Assembly (NCBI GenBank): GCA_016180815.1
Contig: JACPAN010000009.1
Location: forward strand, 1-64,000
Direction of reading: 5' to 3'
DNA length: 64,000 nt
From: Elusimicrobiota bacterium
Lineage (GTDB): Bacteria > Elusimicrobiota > Elusimicrobia > JACQPE01
Made by a program: the position numbers and the translations under genes. Below, piece after piece: positions 39,401 through 42,249 of this stretch. Below the pieces are notes generated by a model. That model was not told the DNA's origin and made no database searches. It saw nothing but the letters and a program-made list of their open reading frames with translations. Positions within the stretch are counted from its first letter, which is position 1; each line of letters begins with the position of its first letter.

Positions 39401-40696
39401 CGGAATTCCGCCGCCTCCATTTGATATCAAAATTATGCCCGGCGCCGCCGAGTCCAACGCCAGCTTTAAACCCCCGTCGCCTCCGCCTGAGGCGTCGCAA
39501 AAACCGGAGGCAGGCTGATTAGTGAAAGAGAGCAGGCCCATGCTATCGCCGTCATAAGGAATTTTGTTGAACCAGAGTTCTATGGTAATTTCCGCGGTGC
39601 CGACGAGGGCGGTCATGGTATCGACTTTGACGAATTGATCGTCCGACGTTTTATCCATGGCCGAGCCGAAGCGCCCGCTGCCGGTTTGAGCCAGGCCGTC
39701 GACGCCGCCGGTGGACACGGTATGATTGTATCCGGATTTATCTTTGGGCGGCCATTCCTCGAAGTCCAAATAAAGCACGGTCCCTGAAGCGATGCCCAAT
39801 TTTTGCTGGCCGATCACGATCCCGGAAAGGCTGTCCTGGACATCGGCGCGCACAGCCGGAGTGGAGATATTAATGGCGGAACAGGTATCTCCCGTCGCGT
39901 CGACCCAGGTCGCTTCATCTTTTTGACGGCAATCCACGTTGGCGATGGCGGGGGGGATATTGTCGAACTTAAACGGCCCAAGGTCTTGCCGGGACAGGAT
40001 ATTGCTCGATGCGTCCCGGAAGCGGACGTGGAAATACCAGTCCCCGGTGGCCGTGGCCGTGCGCGTTGAGTTGGCGGATGAAGTGACGGTGGCGTCAGGC
40101 GAGGTCCCGTCCCAGGCCGCCGAATTTTGATCCCATTTGTATTGATAGTTATCCGCAATCGTGTCGCCGAAGAAATAGGGCTTGAAATAAAACCGGCTGT
40201 CCGATTGCCAAGTCCCCGTCGTTGTCCCGACGCCCAAGGCCATGCCCGGCTTGGTGATCATTTTGAAAGGGGGCGTGCCGCCGAAAACCGTGGTATCCGC
40301 CCCCGCGCCATCATCGGCTGAAGCCGCTGTCAAATAGTAGGTCGTTCCCGGAATCAGTCCGGTGGTAAGTTTTTCGAATTCAAAGCCGCCGGTATCTTGA
40401 AGGTACGCAAGGCCGTCACCGAGCGTTCCGTCGGTTTGCACGTATTTTGTGGCGTCGATTCCATCGAGCGTGTAAGTGGACTGGATGGCGTAGAAACAGG
40501 CGTCTTCCGTGTTCCCCGTGATGTCCACGCTGATCGTGACGGTCGAGGTCCATAGCCCGGTGGTGAATTGGACAAACGGCGTGGCGCCGCCGGTAACGCC
40601 GCACCCGGCATAAGCATCGGGGACGTAGCTTAGTTGTTTAGTTATTACGAACAGAAATAGCGAGAGAAACCACCGTCTCCATTTTCGTCTTTTCAT
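15368..40696 (-). CDS. Giant secreted multidomain surface protein (LamG, C-type lectin, Kelch)
   Basis: Frame of about 8,440 codons. The start is taken at MKRRKWRRWFLSLFLFVITK, a basic n-region and hydrophobic core ending near DAYAG. The 49 upstream codons are repeat-derived or non-conserved. After an N-terminal Fn3-like region come three supermodules of about 2,450 residues and six more beta-sandwich repeats. The last 26 codons (GRRSLYAQCHQAE...) look out of frame, and the C-terminal domain continues in the 14455-15450 frame. The whole is about 8,750 residues. LamG and C-type lectin domains bind glycans or proteins; Kelch propellers are binding or galactose-oxidase-like platforms. Likely an outer-surface adhesin or predation/attachment factor; function is inferred. 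No catalytic motif was recognised. Confidence 0.9.
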   Translation of the reverse strand: MKRRKWRRWFLSLFLFVITKQLSYVPDAYAGCGVTGGATPFVQFTTGLWTSTVTISVDITGNTEDACFYAIQSTYTLDGIDATKYVQTDGTLGDGLAYLQDTGGFEFEKLTTGLIPGTTYYLTAASADDGAGADTTVFGGTPPFKMITKPGMALGVGTTTGTWQSDSRFYFKPYFFGDTIADNYQYKWDQNSAAWDGTSPDATVTSSANSTRTATATGDWYFHVRFRDASSNILSRQDLGPFKFDNIPPAIANVDCRQKDEATWVDATGDTCSAINISTPAVRADVQDSLSGIVIGQQKLGIASGTVLYLDFEEWPPKDKSGYNHTVSTGGVDGLAQTGSGRFGSAMDKTSDDQFVKVDTMTALVGTAEITIELWFNKIPYDGDSMGLLSFTNQPASGFCDASGGGDGGLKLALDSAAPGIILISNGGGGIPATKQDQFDSNKAEWHYLAATWNNAATENVLYLDGKELGRQSGVAAPTFNRNLDIGCDAVAVGGRNFQGKIDELRISKRALSPEEIATNYFSGARKFTRDGGANWVIDPSTHLATGAVEIAGTTGDTIVRKATGTANFWNAHTTNNQMVYLIRDQAGNVSTGPVTTMEIPYTAPSFTNEKCQTSDGAAYITCGDPTATANDITTNLRITVQANAPAPLRISTAPVSISSDTVLYLDFEEWPPRDKSGYGNHPTQIYGNAQQTTSGRIGKGLLLDGTGDYLAMPAGAGFPTDSQTAATVMAWVKFTNPAQQRLFSQYAGSTDGGFVLDASSGVGGPQFFASDQNAVGSIGMLLNDNKWHLIAGVYDPNASGARRKLYIDGVLNNSNDVAANYDPVAAVYIGCGQSGSLCVNGTADEIKVVKRAMTEDEIWSDYNGTRFRFSTDGGTTWISSNTWAGVPAIDSAPVNYHILRNFAQLQEGARLSWEAEVMMSTQTPFFQEHASNNKIRYYAQDAIGNIVTKELTVAIPAANPAISNDRITNSFGTSLSGIASNWTNIFNPNIITDIQDTGAGLATHDVSSRTVLYLPFDEGSGTTTLDLSSNGAVGTFFDSPSWVPGVLGNGLYIDGSDYVEMSTIAAANSLTAITVQAWLKINSGSLRTILSKQSPGVTPYFTFLLGGSGGITGAPTFLLTNGYDNAKTPVNDGRWHFLVATNNGSTTKIYIDGALDTTIAHALNINSTGTIKIGREPLFGWGSLVGAVDEVKILNYARPQAEIQAEYRRGIARTHEVAISTNSGSNYFNIQPASVAVSGVDGSNSLELLTANMAPAVCPAGWTRGPAGSSFAQSCYRLGSVNVDWTRARDACRNMGADLVSINTADEWEFILHRLLSSGYLAPNHTAIGASNGAAFGIEGTQGSDYWADGSGVTYNRWQAWPSGTESCAYVDTGNPGAGTWLFWRPIGCATAFSMRDLCEMPAVTFKEGSSNRVRVSAYDQGGNKTETAYTANVDFTAPLPPTFAMNEPLGWPQISTVPANLSCFYQVVAASGNFYLLGGIINSDCSAANAQAGVYRAPVNADGQIGTWVADTSMPAVRYAHGAFAHNGRIYVLGGLNAGGVRQNTLWHAPINSNGSLGAWVDSSANYLPSNRFGENNAAVAAQMNGFIYYRTDYTYSTSTSVWVAKINSDGNLSSWKLNPFSMPEFTAGGNDAWQFIGFRDTLYGINGSNSGADDLWHAKVTDAEGRLSTWTWLQNTVNPLAEGSGYALFNNRLFKSGGNSAANQTTVSYTALNSDGSPGSWSNFSVSLSTGRSSSKVVPYGNKVYVFGGNPYSGTYQTSVLAGEFSFPGVTSTVHGQLDVSFSAGAADKSGGSGLHATPHRVIVTSTTDCSGTPIYDSGWTTGNGPFSATGLSTATAYFIQAKSRDAALNEQANGCFGPFYTEDKTPPLPPSFTSTGEPVAWSTAAALPRPIYSPGGVVYNGRVYVVGGYDSTIPTYLNTIYMGTINSTGTISSWSELSGNALATARSAPGVVVYNGRMYVVSGYATPTVVYATVNPDGTLGSWNSAPSLPTTLNEPNVFAANGYLYALGPDAGSFSAKINADGTLDSWRKIHPMYQADSSQRGSVYFNGKAYAVGRGYQGCCAGGDAVFAQALGDGSIGPWTQTGNDHPQPGYTDDMVVLNNRLYRIGNYQGGTIARTPYFTSINKDGLMSAWTAGSNLLPLPRDYALLLAANNTLLFIGGRNGATSQSTVYSASVPVSGITIPLPRDLNISFSPAVDNIALPANPYFVEVSSKPDCSWTYRSSGWMASTSLGYSDSIEGGTSYYTRVKARDAQLNESDWNGCFGPYFVPIAVYAEVTDMAQTAVQQDATTTTLKVRLWTELNQTAYFSGLNVLKLGDLPDADIQEVSIWYDNDGNGQWSSASDIRIGDLASFSQGSSTVTIAGGQPQANLSVSTKTYFVTVRPKVSALPFTTVGLRVADVNALAFTAPARARAFGTSFPLDSGQASVADGPSSVSVTSTSTLAPFEAFSGQTGLAMLKFRVSVDSGTAEISSVTVRRLGTGVDGDVSAVRVYRDNGNGAFNLSEDTVLGGAQSFSSDWTTYTVTSIDQGTRTVRQGQNVDFFIALDISGSAANDNTVGVEISSTIYLRWKGAYDATAASATIPAASALTTIKVAIPDVTGQRSTATWYGDPNFIFNANFGAQGIDHIHYLWDQSPTHAWGGDPHTEGILWNAGKATMTATATGSWYLHVVGYKAPESVGAIRDYGPYDFDGARPALSSIQCRKKDETTWVAASGNTCAGIDISTPTIRMNVQDANSGLAIGQQALGVSSGTVLYLDFEEWPPVDKSGYANVISTIGPNGLAQTANGRFGNAMESSADGQYVRVSTISVLVNATKITSELWFYQTVADAALQWMVMDEATNFRMAVDDNGVGGLRLDGNGGTMGFATGRDQYKNNLPAWHYFVVTADNDADLFIIYLDGKETARVTSTQLATLPGNIVIGSSNGGGNTFRGRIDEVRLSNRILSPEEIAANYFSGARKFTRDGGATWVIDPSTHTPVGAVQVAGTNGTTAVQTATGTVNFWNAHATSNQMVYLIRDRQGNVSTAPATTVDIPYAAPTFSSVQCQAHDGDAFAGCGDPTVTSNDITPNIRLTAQSAGPAALRISSAAVSVSSDTALYLDFEEWPPRDKSGHGNHPTQILGNAQQTGSGHTGSGLALDGTGDYLIIPANPSFNPSAFTASFWFKGPAAAEYKYSFAQFNGGGDGFVLYTAIGANSPPAFWQNNVAINATSRVDDNNWHMITGVYDPNATGARDRLYVDGVLQSMGNTALQLEPASAIYIGCPFGGGSNCTNGTLDEIKFIKRALSDDEIWMEFNGSRFKYSLDGGTNYISSNTWSSLPSISTIPPNYHLLGVTGGAKTSWAGEVLTSSQTPFLQEHATNNRLRIMSMDAIGNIAMKDLTVAIAAANPAISNDQISNAQGSTITLTGNWTNILNPNLIFDVQDTGSGLSTIGNQPSSTTVLYLPFDEGSGTTAMDISSNGAVGTITGAAWTAGIFGNALTFNTGGDYVALTTITAANSLAAMTVQAWVNTISTATYRAIAGKINSGDQTKGWIFGAHSNISSAGQPGVLYAFKNGYVNARTPINDGRWHLVTWTNDGSTSKFYVDGALDRSVAQSAPVNNSEPIKIGTYFETPTGFWGGKIDEFKIFNYARSQAEIEAEYRRGVNRTHEVAISTDSGANYFRIQPGSIAVTGAGGSTSLETLTARVPATVCPSGWTKGPNGSVIQNNCYKNMGAAPWITAQETCRQNNGDLVSMNSFEEYSFVKNQIIGGAETTAFAVGLNDLDNEGTFVWSDGTPVTFTKWVGGYPGGADDCVHQSDGGTGNYGWRDNGGCASSYTYICERPAVNLGEGSVNRVRVSAYDQGGNKGETTYTVNVDATPPLPGTLAQGTPLGWPVVSTAPVADYSNSAVILNNRLYMIGGNSNNNAYYAAIAKDGSLGAWQQASAALPTSPSAMNSVHGAAAHNGRIYLVGGAPCEGCSPTNMVIYAQPDASGNITSWTNNSANYLPTANGRYIRAAALNGFLYALGGDASFNETKITSHVYVAAINADGTLGSWRATMPLPERRTLHSVNAYGNRIYVMGGYVNGVGYQSAVYSATPIDAAGNLGPWRSETALTTARGYHMSAVFNNKLYILGGFADTNEVRYAAIAGNGTLGAWTADTALSVGSGLATLRYGATAVYGNKMYTIGGWKDALAATPNVYAADIPINGVASSAHQQLTVTVTAPADSGGSGLHATPTKIEISTSPDCSGTPTADSGWTSATSLTGTTLSTSTAYFVRINARDAASNESLFEIASGVSRPRNDDGRAANCYGPFYPQDHSSPLAPSFSEVLPTTFTTTSALPGPRYSGATDSYNGRIYFTAGADDGSINSNTVYYSNPVTAADGTISGWNTGSFTLNTARNTHSATIYKGRIYIAGGGAAVTSVEYAPIGANGDISSAFAQTTPLPQGRSYHGSFAINNRLYIVGGTTAPWSASFECSAAPPLAGVISAPINTDGSLGSWRNETSLPAGRSSFGLALVNNNAIVMGGNTTGTCAGDETNMVFYAPLFADGTIGTWKQSPNNLPANANGKAVATNNKIYFMGDYSPAMMYSAAVGANGEPGAWSNVVSQPAFCRKFATTALGGKVYIMGGYDCGAVSVGPGVIRATTTISGVTSPQPRDLTVALAAGTSDYIGLVAGANQVSVSTNAHCEPEYVNSGGFSGLSTTFSDRLAGNTSYYITALGSDAVGLKSPKPGACVGPYFILPAVYATIEDIAPGSTNQGSRIGQLRIRLWTEQGTTTYFSGLNVKRLGTLPDADVQDLAIYYDNNGNGTFESDGSDTQISNLAPYTLGSATITVLGGLPQADLSVSTKTYFVAVRSIANNLPNTTIGTRIEALSAFSFNTNHRVRGPSFPADSALTTITDGPSLASIISTVSLVPAQITAGQANVGILGFSVTVDSGTVELSSVTLARTGTGVDGDITAVRLWRDGNADGLFSSINDIQLGSPVSFVSGASTFAVTAVDQATRTVRSGSTVYFFVSYDISGAATLGNTAGVQISTTANFKFVGAQDTMSALPANLFAIRSSTGVITMIPDVAYQRTTGTWYGDPYFIFYSTFGAPPLIDHVHYVWDQNLTHSWTPHEGVSFGDGTNFPNTVVKTTVTATASGSWYFHTQAYRAGDDPGSTRDYGPFNFDAAPPVLTNVDCRQKDETTWVTASGSPLTCAAINITTPTVRMNAQDTQSGLAIGQQPLGITSGTVLYLDFEEWPPRDKSGYQQTISTSGTTAGLTSGRFGNGVNFTGNGDNVRVSTMPQLSASQNAITWEAWIKPNSFGGGKHLVRWEGSTSTTEWRIRGTGTCLTGNNPGALQAPDSLIGGQDHIITGQWQYVAYTCGSNGAKSFINGKETANLGSCTAANYSKNLYIGLGPCAYDGAIDELRIVNRELSPEEIAANYYSGAKKLSRDGGATWIIDPSTPTSVIPAQAGIQTISISGTNGSTSVELASGTIAFWNAHATNNRLQFLIRDQQGNVAASTVTVDIPYTAPTMSVQCQAKDGDAYSGCGDPTMTVNDITPNIQLTAAAQGPAPLRISSAPVSISSDTVLYLDFEEWPPKDKSGYGNHPSQIVAPVAQTADGFNGSGLSLTGGKLIIPHHSSFDGAPFSYMLWLKTNGTGTWAEIFGNYMSGTEGFTLTWGWSAGPGVLELNDPNLGSVSSAGNHINDNRWHHIAATYDGTIRKIYIDGQFISSGTTAGGDFITNNGIHIGEMPGLGGAAYTGNLDEIKMVKRALSANEVALEFNGARFQYSLDGGANYISSNTWSALPTVSTQPPNYHLLGAAGQARTSWASEVLLSSQTPFFQEHSSNNRLRLMVMDAIGNVTTKDLTVDIAVASPTVSNDRISNASGSTMTGVAANWTNVFNPNFIFNVQDTGSGLATHDVSSRTILYLPFDEGSGTAALDLSSSGVTGTLTGGPTWVTGRFGNALDFSGSNYVAFSTITALNSLSAITVQAWIKTTVTGVTNGIVSKYLYANGFIFNVGGFATGEDGKLGFCSAASCTTGYRIGNTLVNDGRWHFVVATNDGATTKIYIDGALDTSASHTPDLKNTHPLNIGTQASGNGFKGAIDEVKILNYARSQTEIEAEYRRGIARTHEVAISTDSGANYFRIQSGSVATTGQDGSTILETLTAQTVPAVCHSGWARGPAASPISDRCYKYTGSGSWQTLRDNCLSQGADLVSINSQFEDDFIRSLSGYAQYIAIGLTDGATLGADGTENAGGWRWVDGSAVTHSRWGPAEPDGGTAENCARIFSDSFGWQSLSCTVTPYSSICEMSARPFVEGSNNRVKVSAFDQAGNRRDAVYTANVDATAPLPGTLTQSEPTSWVKISTMPGTIERGSSIILPTASGPRLYVVGGNFNSVATDKIYSAAVNKDGTLGAWTQNPNVLPAARWSHSLAYQKGFLYVVGGFNPVSDAVYRGPLNSDGTLGPFTDLTANKLPKPLGLHAVVTLKDNIYVIGGDVGATTGSSSTFVTTVLADGSLTPWIETQPLPVNKRVGIAVTAGNYIYVMGGQQDSACNLKVYRASPIDAQGRLGPWASLADLADRACYSSEPAIVVNNKIFIVGDGLSGSRRDVYYSTVSADGSLSSWVGLADALPEHRIQHMVNAWNNKIYILGGNNETVDTADVLMADLSFPGVASPAHGQLAVSLLADAVDSGGSGLHSGGHNKIEISTSADCSGTPAADSGWTAATSFTGNSLSTSTAYFVRVNSRDTALNEIASPTALARNDGRWNGSCYGPFYPQDHLPPLPPQLTETAYGGSWTALTTLPSARASFNMAAVNGRLYAVGGHNGVSAQPQVFYNTINQDGTLGLWSTASASLPQAICSAAIVAAANRIYVLGGATSCSNSSDSGGRTDIVRFGGINSNGDIASWTQTTSLPMALALHEAVYAKGYIYVLGGYTGVGEAGVFYAPVNADGTLGAWRRAYPLPLALYTFGATVFNDTIYVSGGWTGVNENKTYYARVRPDGSLSRWREDTDSPLAVANARSRALVLNNKIFFLGGGVGTSVQQVSFKHDGTLDVWQSTTSLPSNKDTFGLAAWNNRIYAAGGQNTSPSDEVLSLTIPVTGISFPQARELSVSFAASSDTMSSPADALVEASTSPACDVAWALGGSSGWTSATAFSLTLTGNNTYYVRLRGRDSLGNLSDWNGCYGPHWTPASVDVLVTSENVTSINQDALVSILKFDMQSEPGTTTYFTGFWMDKLGTLADADVESVAIYAENSGAGFDPGQDTLIGQNTLPGFTNSASTITIGSSHQVEGGKAEIIATSKTFYIVVKPKATALPGVGQTIGVRIAGASFKFSTSHRTKGNMEGFSSKTPYVADGPSAVTVTPASLAPIELIRDTTANAMIKLTLAPDAGTAELTEIVLTATGTIVDADISGIRVWRDANGNGLFDQNIDLPLAGNATFSLGSATYTVTHPVQSTRTATVANAMILFVTYDVAANAGAGNTAGIAIPVQTHVRWLGGSDSTAAANFPIQSSLALIQQPHTLTAKLSNMAPGSAFQGATVAMAKLEMWTDQASGRWDRLQVDLKAGEFNTDVKRALFYHDATGDGNFQAGSDTFLASGTFSTGGTAILTFSTETVTTSTRTYFIVYDVEGTAIANNTLTARVVSNSSLRILTAQSTLVANPALPFASSSTQILETSDGLYFAGDVIPDVGSVQQGTQNFPLYRLRAVMASNGGSWTGLRLVKIGTMPDADITNIKLWRDNGDLSFNSGSDTLVSQGANTFFNGTANMGLTAQTLDTTTRYYFVTVDIGANALVSSTFSAVINSTADVTLSGSADFVLNNYFPINPNGSIQTTAIQQFPNTVVVQFTSATITPAFASLGTSKVPMEKLRLYSNLNNVTWNQLRIDFQGNSFQDISRVYLHADTNLSGAFEVISDLVIASGTFAGPNLIMAGLNRTIVPGTGSSGGTVFFASADISTGAVPGNTFQFRWTAENYFTVSAPNSVSSSTFAGESGIVTVRPPPLLVSLAGESMAPAAVFQGVTEVPMMKVKFWTDQPYNAAMERIRINLTGGATDGAISKIKIFKDNGDGVFGLGDTLVSSGNDVFGGGTALINLSPAPTASVSTTTLLILYDMAGSAAAGGAINVGVGINAVSYITVDSPNTVVDSGFPLNSALTRVDPTIAALNVTGQDVAPPFIVQGSTMRVMSKLALATTQYALNLTGVTVTKLGSIKDEDITNIRVLHDVDKNGIYSSTEPVLTAGIKQFVDGKSTLFLATPVTVDTSGSQIFIALDISRTAVIGSTVGVRVAQVSDMIVSAPNLVVNAGFPADSALAPVTDFSDQVTLMFEDIAALEIGQGYSGQGVVKITALTNEDDARLTSLRFDKTGTLSEALVPRLRLLRDDGDGVYGGVSAETAIATTTFTGGFVQFSISETIAVTSKTYFVAVDIDSAATVDATVGLTAADGYAIASGTDGRRSLYAQCHQAERVLGLHRGFGFDR
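15490..19200 (-). repeat. Tandem beta-sandwich repeats with Asp-rich loops, tail array
   Basis: Eight consecutive repeats of about 140-155 residues; the first two also close supermodule 3. Each has a first half like AMAKLEMWTDQ, a core ADITNIKLWRDNGDLSF or AISKIKIFKDNGDGVFG, and an end like TKTYFIVYDVEGTA. The D-x-N-G-D/N-G loop resembles a calcium-binding loop. Four earlier copies close supermodules 1 and 2, giving twelve in all. They probably form a long stalk that lifts the binding domains from the cell surface. Confidence 0.75.
20501..20538. repeat. Palindromic repeat copy inside supermodule 3
   Basis: GTCATTGCGAG, centre CCAAC GCG GTTGG, then CGAAGCAATCTCATT. It is in frame with the giant gene and encodes EIASPTALARND between the two Kelch propellers, exactly where supermodule 2 has its own copy and supermodule 1 has none. 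Confidence 0.85.
21855..22268 (-). other. C-type lectin-like domain 3
   Basis: Encodes CHSGWARG, then RCYKY, DNCLSQGADLVSINSQFEDDF, WRWVDGSAVTHSRW, EPDGG, ENCARI and SSICE. The cysteine spacing and the WVDGS/W pattern match the C-type lectin fold. Its calcium site (EPD-like) appears better kept than in copy 1. Confidence 0.8.
24374..24400. repeat. Short palindromic element of the VIPAQAGIQ type
   Basis: 27 bases. On the minus strand it reads GTCATTCCCGCGCAGGCGG followed by GAATCCAG, with inner inverted repeat ATTCCCGC/GCGGGAAT. In frame in the giant gene it adds about nine residues (VIPAQAGIQ) after LamG-A of supermodule 3, where supermodules 1 and 2 read straight through. Elements with this translated signature are scattered in many bacterial genomes. 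Confidence 0.8.
27848..27884. repeat. Palindromic repeat copy inside supermodule 2
   Basis: GTCATTGCGAG, centre GGGCG AGAAA CGCCC, then GAAGCAATCTC. In frame; encodes EIASGVSRPRNDD in the linker between the Kelch propellers. Compared with the copy at 20501 the outer ends are the same but the central stem has changed on both sides, keeping pairing. Confidence 0.83.
29220..29628 (-). other. C-type lectin-like domain 2
   Basis: The most canonical copy: CPSGWTKGPNGS, NNCYK, ETCRQNNGDLVSMNSFEEYSF, FAVGLNDLDNEGTFVWSDG, TPVTFTKW, DDCVHQ, WRDNGGCASSYTYICERP. All six expected cysteines and the WSDG element are present. Binding partner (sugar or protein) cannot be read from sequence. Confidence 0.88.
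32905..40260 (-). repeat. Supermodule 1 of the giant protein
   Basis: Fn3-like region with FYFKPYFFGDTIADNYQYKW (40,260-39,960); LamG-A with LDFEEWPPKDKSGY (39,850-39,060); LamG-B (38,760-38,080); LamG-C with LPFDEGSGTTTLDLSS (37,700-37,010); C-type lectin (36,926-36,480); Kelch A with NGRIYVLGGLN (36,350-35,400); Fn3 linker without repeat insertion; Kelch B (35,060-34,150); Fn3; two beta-sandwich repeats (33,870-32,920). Boundaries are approximate. Confidence 0.82.
36480..36926 (-). other. C-type lectin-like domain 1
   Basis: Encodes CPAGWTRGPAGSSFAQ, SCYRLGSVNVDW, RDACRNMGADLVSINTADEW, WADGSGVTYNRW, ESCAYVD, GCATAFSMRDLCEMP. Cysteine pattern fits the fold. It follows LamG-C and precedes Kelch A, as in the other two copies. 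Confidence 0.83.
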
Positions 40697-40724
40697 GAGA
40701 TTGCTTCGCTTCGCTCGCAATGAC
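40694..40724. repeat. Palindromic repeat copy at the giant gene start
   Basis: On the minus strand: GTCATTGCGAGCGAAGCG followed by AAGCAATCTCATG. The last three bases are the presumed ATG of the giant gene, and no Shine-Dalgarno is visible elsewhere. Translated upstream it reads SLRAKRSNL. Confidence 0.82.
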
Positions 40725-40830
40725 GGGAATGCGAATTCAGCGCGATTTTCGATGGAAAGCGTTCGGCATATTTTTTGTTCTGCTTCGGTTCTGGTTTGGA
40801 GGGATTTGGGGAAGGCGGGGATCGGCGTTT

Positions 40831-41268
40831 TCATCGCGACCACCTGTCCGGCGGAGCCCGTCCGCGAGCCGCATTAGATTCGAGCGTTTGGGTTTTGGGC
40901 TCGGCGGCCGGTACGGTCGCTTGGGTTGCGGTTTGAGGGGGCGAAAGGGCCGAACTCTGTCGGCTCAGCATAAAGTAGAGATTGCCTGGTTGCTCGCTGG
41001 AAAGCCAATAAACGGCATGATCATCGGTTAATAGCAAGGCCTGGCCGGCCGCGGTTTCAAAATATGGGATAGTAATTCCCTCAATTCTGTCATTGCGAGG
41101 AGGCGCTGCCTCCGAAGCAATCTCATCAAAAGTATTTATTTTCATGACGGCATATTGCACCGCCGGTTTGACGGTTTCAGCGCTTTCCATCGAGGCAGCT
41201 TCGGACGGAGCCCCGCTTAGAAAAAGAAAAATAGCGGCAAAGGGAATCAGGTAAAGGAGGGCGGGCAT
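40831..41268 (-). CDS. Small secreted protein of unknown function
   Basis: About 145 residues when started at MPALLYLIPFAAIFLFLSGA, which gives a clean signal peptide. An ATG at 41328 would add 20 residues of weakly hydrophobic sequence. The mature part contains an in-frame palindromic repeat (DEIASEAAPPRND) followed by IPYFETAAGQALLLTDDHAVYWLSSEQPGNLYFML, which has the look of a small beta domain, and a low-complexity A/P/T tail. It lies directly upstream of the giant gene on the same strand and may be its accessory. No family recognised. Confidence 0.5.
   Translation of the reverse strand: MPALLYLIPFAAIFLFLSGAPSEAASMESAETVKPAVQYAVMKINTFDEIASEAAPPRNDRIEGITIPYFETAAGQALLLTDDHAVYWLSSEQPGNLYFMLSRQSSALSPPQTATQATVPAAEPKTQTLESNAARGRAPPDRWSR
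41089..41126. repeat. Palindromic repeat copy inside the small secreted gene
   Basis: GTCATTGCGAG, centre GGAGGC GCT GCCTCC, then GAAGCAATCTCAT. It is in frame in the gene at 40831-41268 on the minus strand and encodes DEIASEAAPPRND. The central stem differs from other copies but is fully self-complementary. Confidence 0.85.
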
Positions 41269-41438
41269 TAAAAATAATGTGCCCGAAACAATCGAAATAG
41301 CAGGAATGACTCCCTCAAGCAGTCCCATATCAATTATTAACCCAAACGCTCTATTCTTTTAATACCCCCTGGTTTGGGCGTTGTCAAGGCCGGTTTTACG
41401 GCTTTTTCGGGGGGTTGAAAACGCTTTAATACGGGTTC

Positions 41439-42242
41439 ATGCGCAAGTATCTACGCGTTTTTTTGTTAAACCTGACGGAGGCCCTGTCCAGGCGCGCTTC
41501 CTTTATGATGGAGCGGGTGCGCAGCCTGTCCCTTGTGTTGTCCCTTTATTTTCTATGGTCGGCTTTGATCGGGACAGGGCAGGGTGGGGATCAATTCCTC
41601 GGTTACACTCGCTCCCAAATGTTGACTTATGTCCTGGGCTTAAGCTTATTGCGCGCCTTGGTTTTATCCAGCCGGGCCTTTGAGTTGACCTGGGAAATCG
41701 CCAGAGGGCGCCTCTCCGCGCATTTGATGCGTCCGGTGAATATGTTCGGGTATCAGTTCGCGCTCGATTGTTCGGATAAAATCATTCGCCTGGCCGCGGC
41801 GGTTGTTGAGGTCGGGATGTTGACTTTTCTTTTAAAGGCCGATCTCTATTGGCCGGATTCTTGGGCGAATTTAGCTTGGGCTTTGGCTTGCGTGGGCCTG
41901 GCTCTCATTCTTTATTATTTGATCAGCCTGTCCTTGGCCTCTTCGGGTTTTTGGAGCGCGGAATCCATCGGGTTTTTGTGGGCGGCGTCGTTGGTGATGG
42001 AATTCTGCTCGGGCGCGTTTTTTCCGCTGGATGTGCTGCCGGCCGCGGCGCGTGAATTTTTATTAATGCTGCCGTTTCCCTACCTTGTCTATTTTCCCCT
42101 TAACGTTTATCTCGAGCGCTTAAATCCACAGGAGATCGCCGCCGGCATCGGCATTCTTTTGGGCTGGATCGGCTGTTTTTATTTTATCGTCCGTTCATTA
42201 TGGCGCCGGGGGTTGCAATCCTACCAAGCCGAGGGCGGATAA
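41439..42242 (+). CDS. ABC-2 family transporter permease (first of a split pair)
   Basis: A 267-residue inner-membrane protein of the ABC2_membrane_6/DUF990 type with six helices. The N-terminus MRKYLRVFLLNLTEALSRRASFMMERV and the motif IARGRLSAHLMRPVN are typical. In this family two different permeases and an ATPase normally form one operon. Here the matching second permease is at 43154-43951, separated by an inverted EamA gene, and no ATPase gene is beside them. It is convergent with EamA, seven bases apart. Confidence 0.82.
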   Translation: MRKYLRVFLLNLTEALSRRASFMMERVRSLSLVLSLYFLWSALIGTGQGGDQFLGYTRSQMLTYVLGLSLLRALVLSSRAFELTWEIARGRLSAHLMRPVNMFGYQFALDCSDKIIRLAAAVVEVGMLTFLLKADLYWPDSWANLAWALACVGLALILYYLISLSLASSGFWSAESIGFLWAASLVMEFCSGAFFPLDVLPAAAREFLLMLPFPYLVYFPLNVYLERLNPQEIAAGIGILLGWIGCFYFIVRSLWRRGLQSYQAEGG

Positions 42243-42249
42243 GCCTGGT

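Noticed and set aside
15490-40260. Regularly spaced repeated motifs suggesting a CRISPR array
   Set aside because: The periodic units are protein domains with diverged DNA, hundreds of bases to kilobases apart. No 24-40 bp identical repeats with unique spacers are present.
15368-40843. Many open frames of 60-200 codons antisense or out of frame within the giant gene
   Set aside because: They have atypical residue composition (Arg, Gly, His rich), no ribosome binding sites and no conserved motifs. They are shadows of the minus-strand coding sequence.
40697-40843. Upstream extension of the giant gene start by 49 codons
   Set aside because: The extension includes the palindromic repeat (SLRAKRSNL) and no signal-peptide features, while MKRRKWRRWF begins a normal signal peptide.
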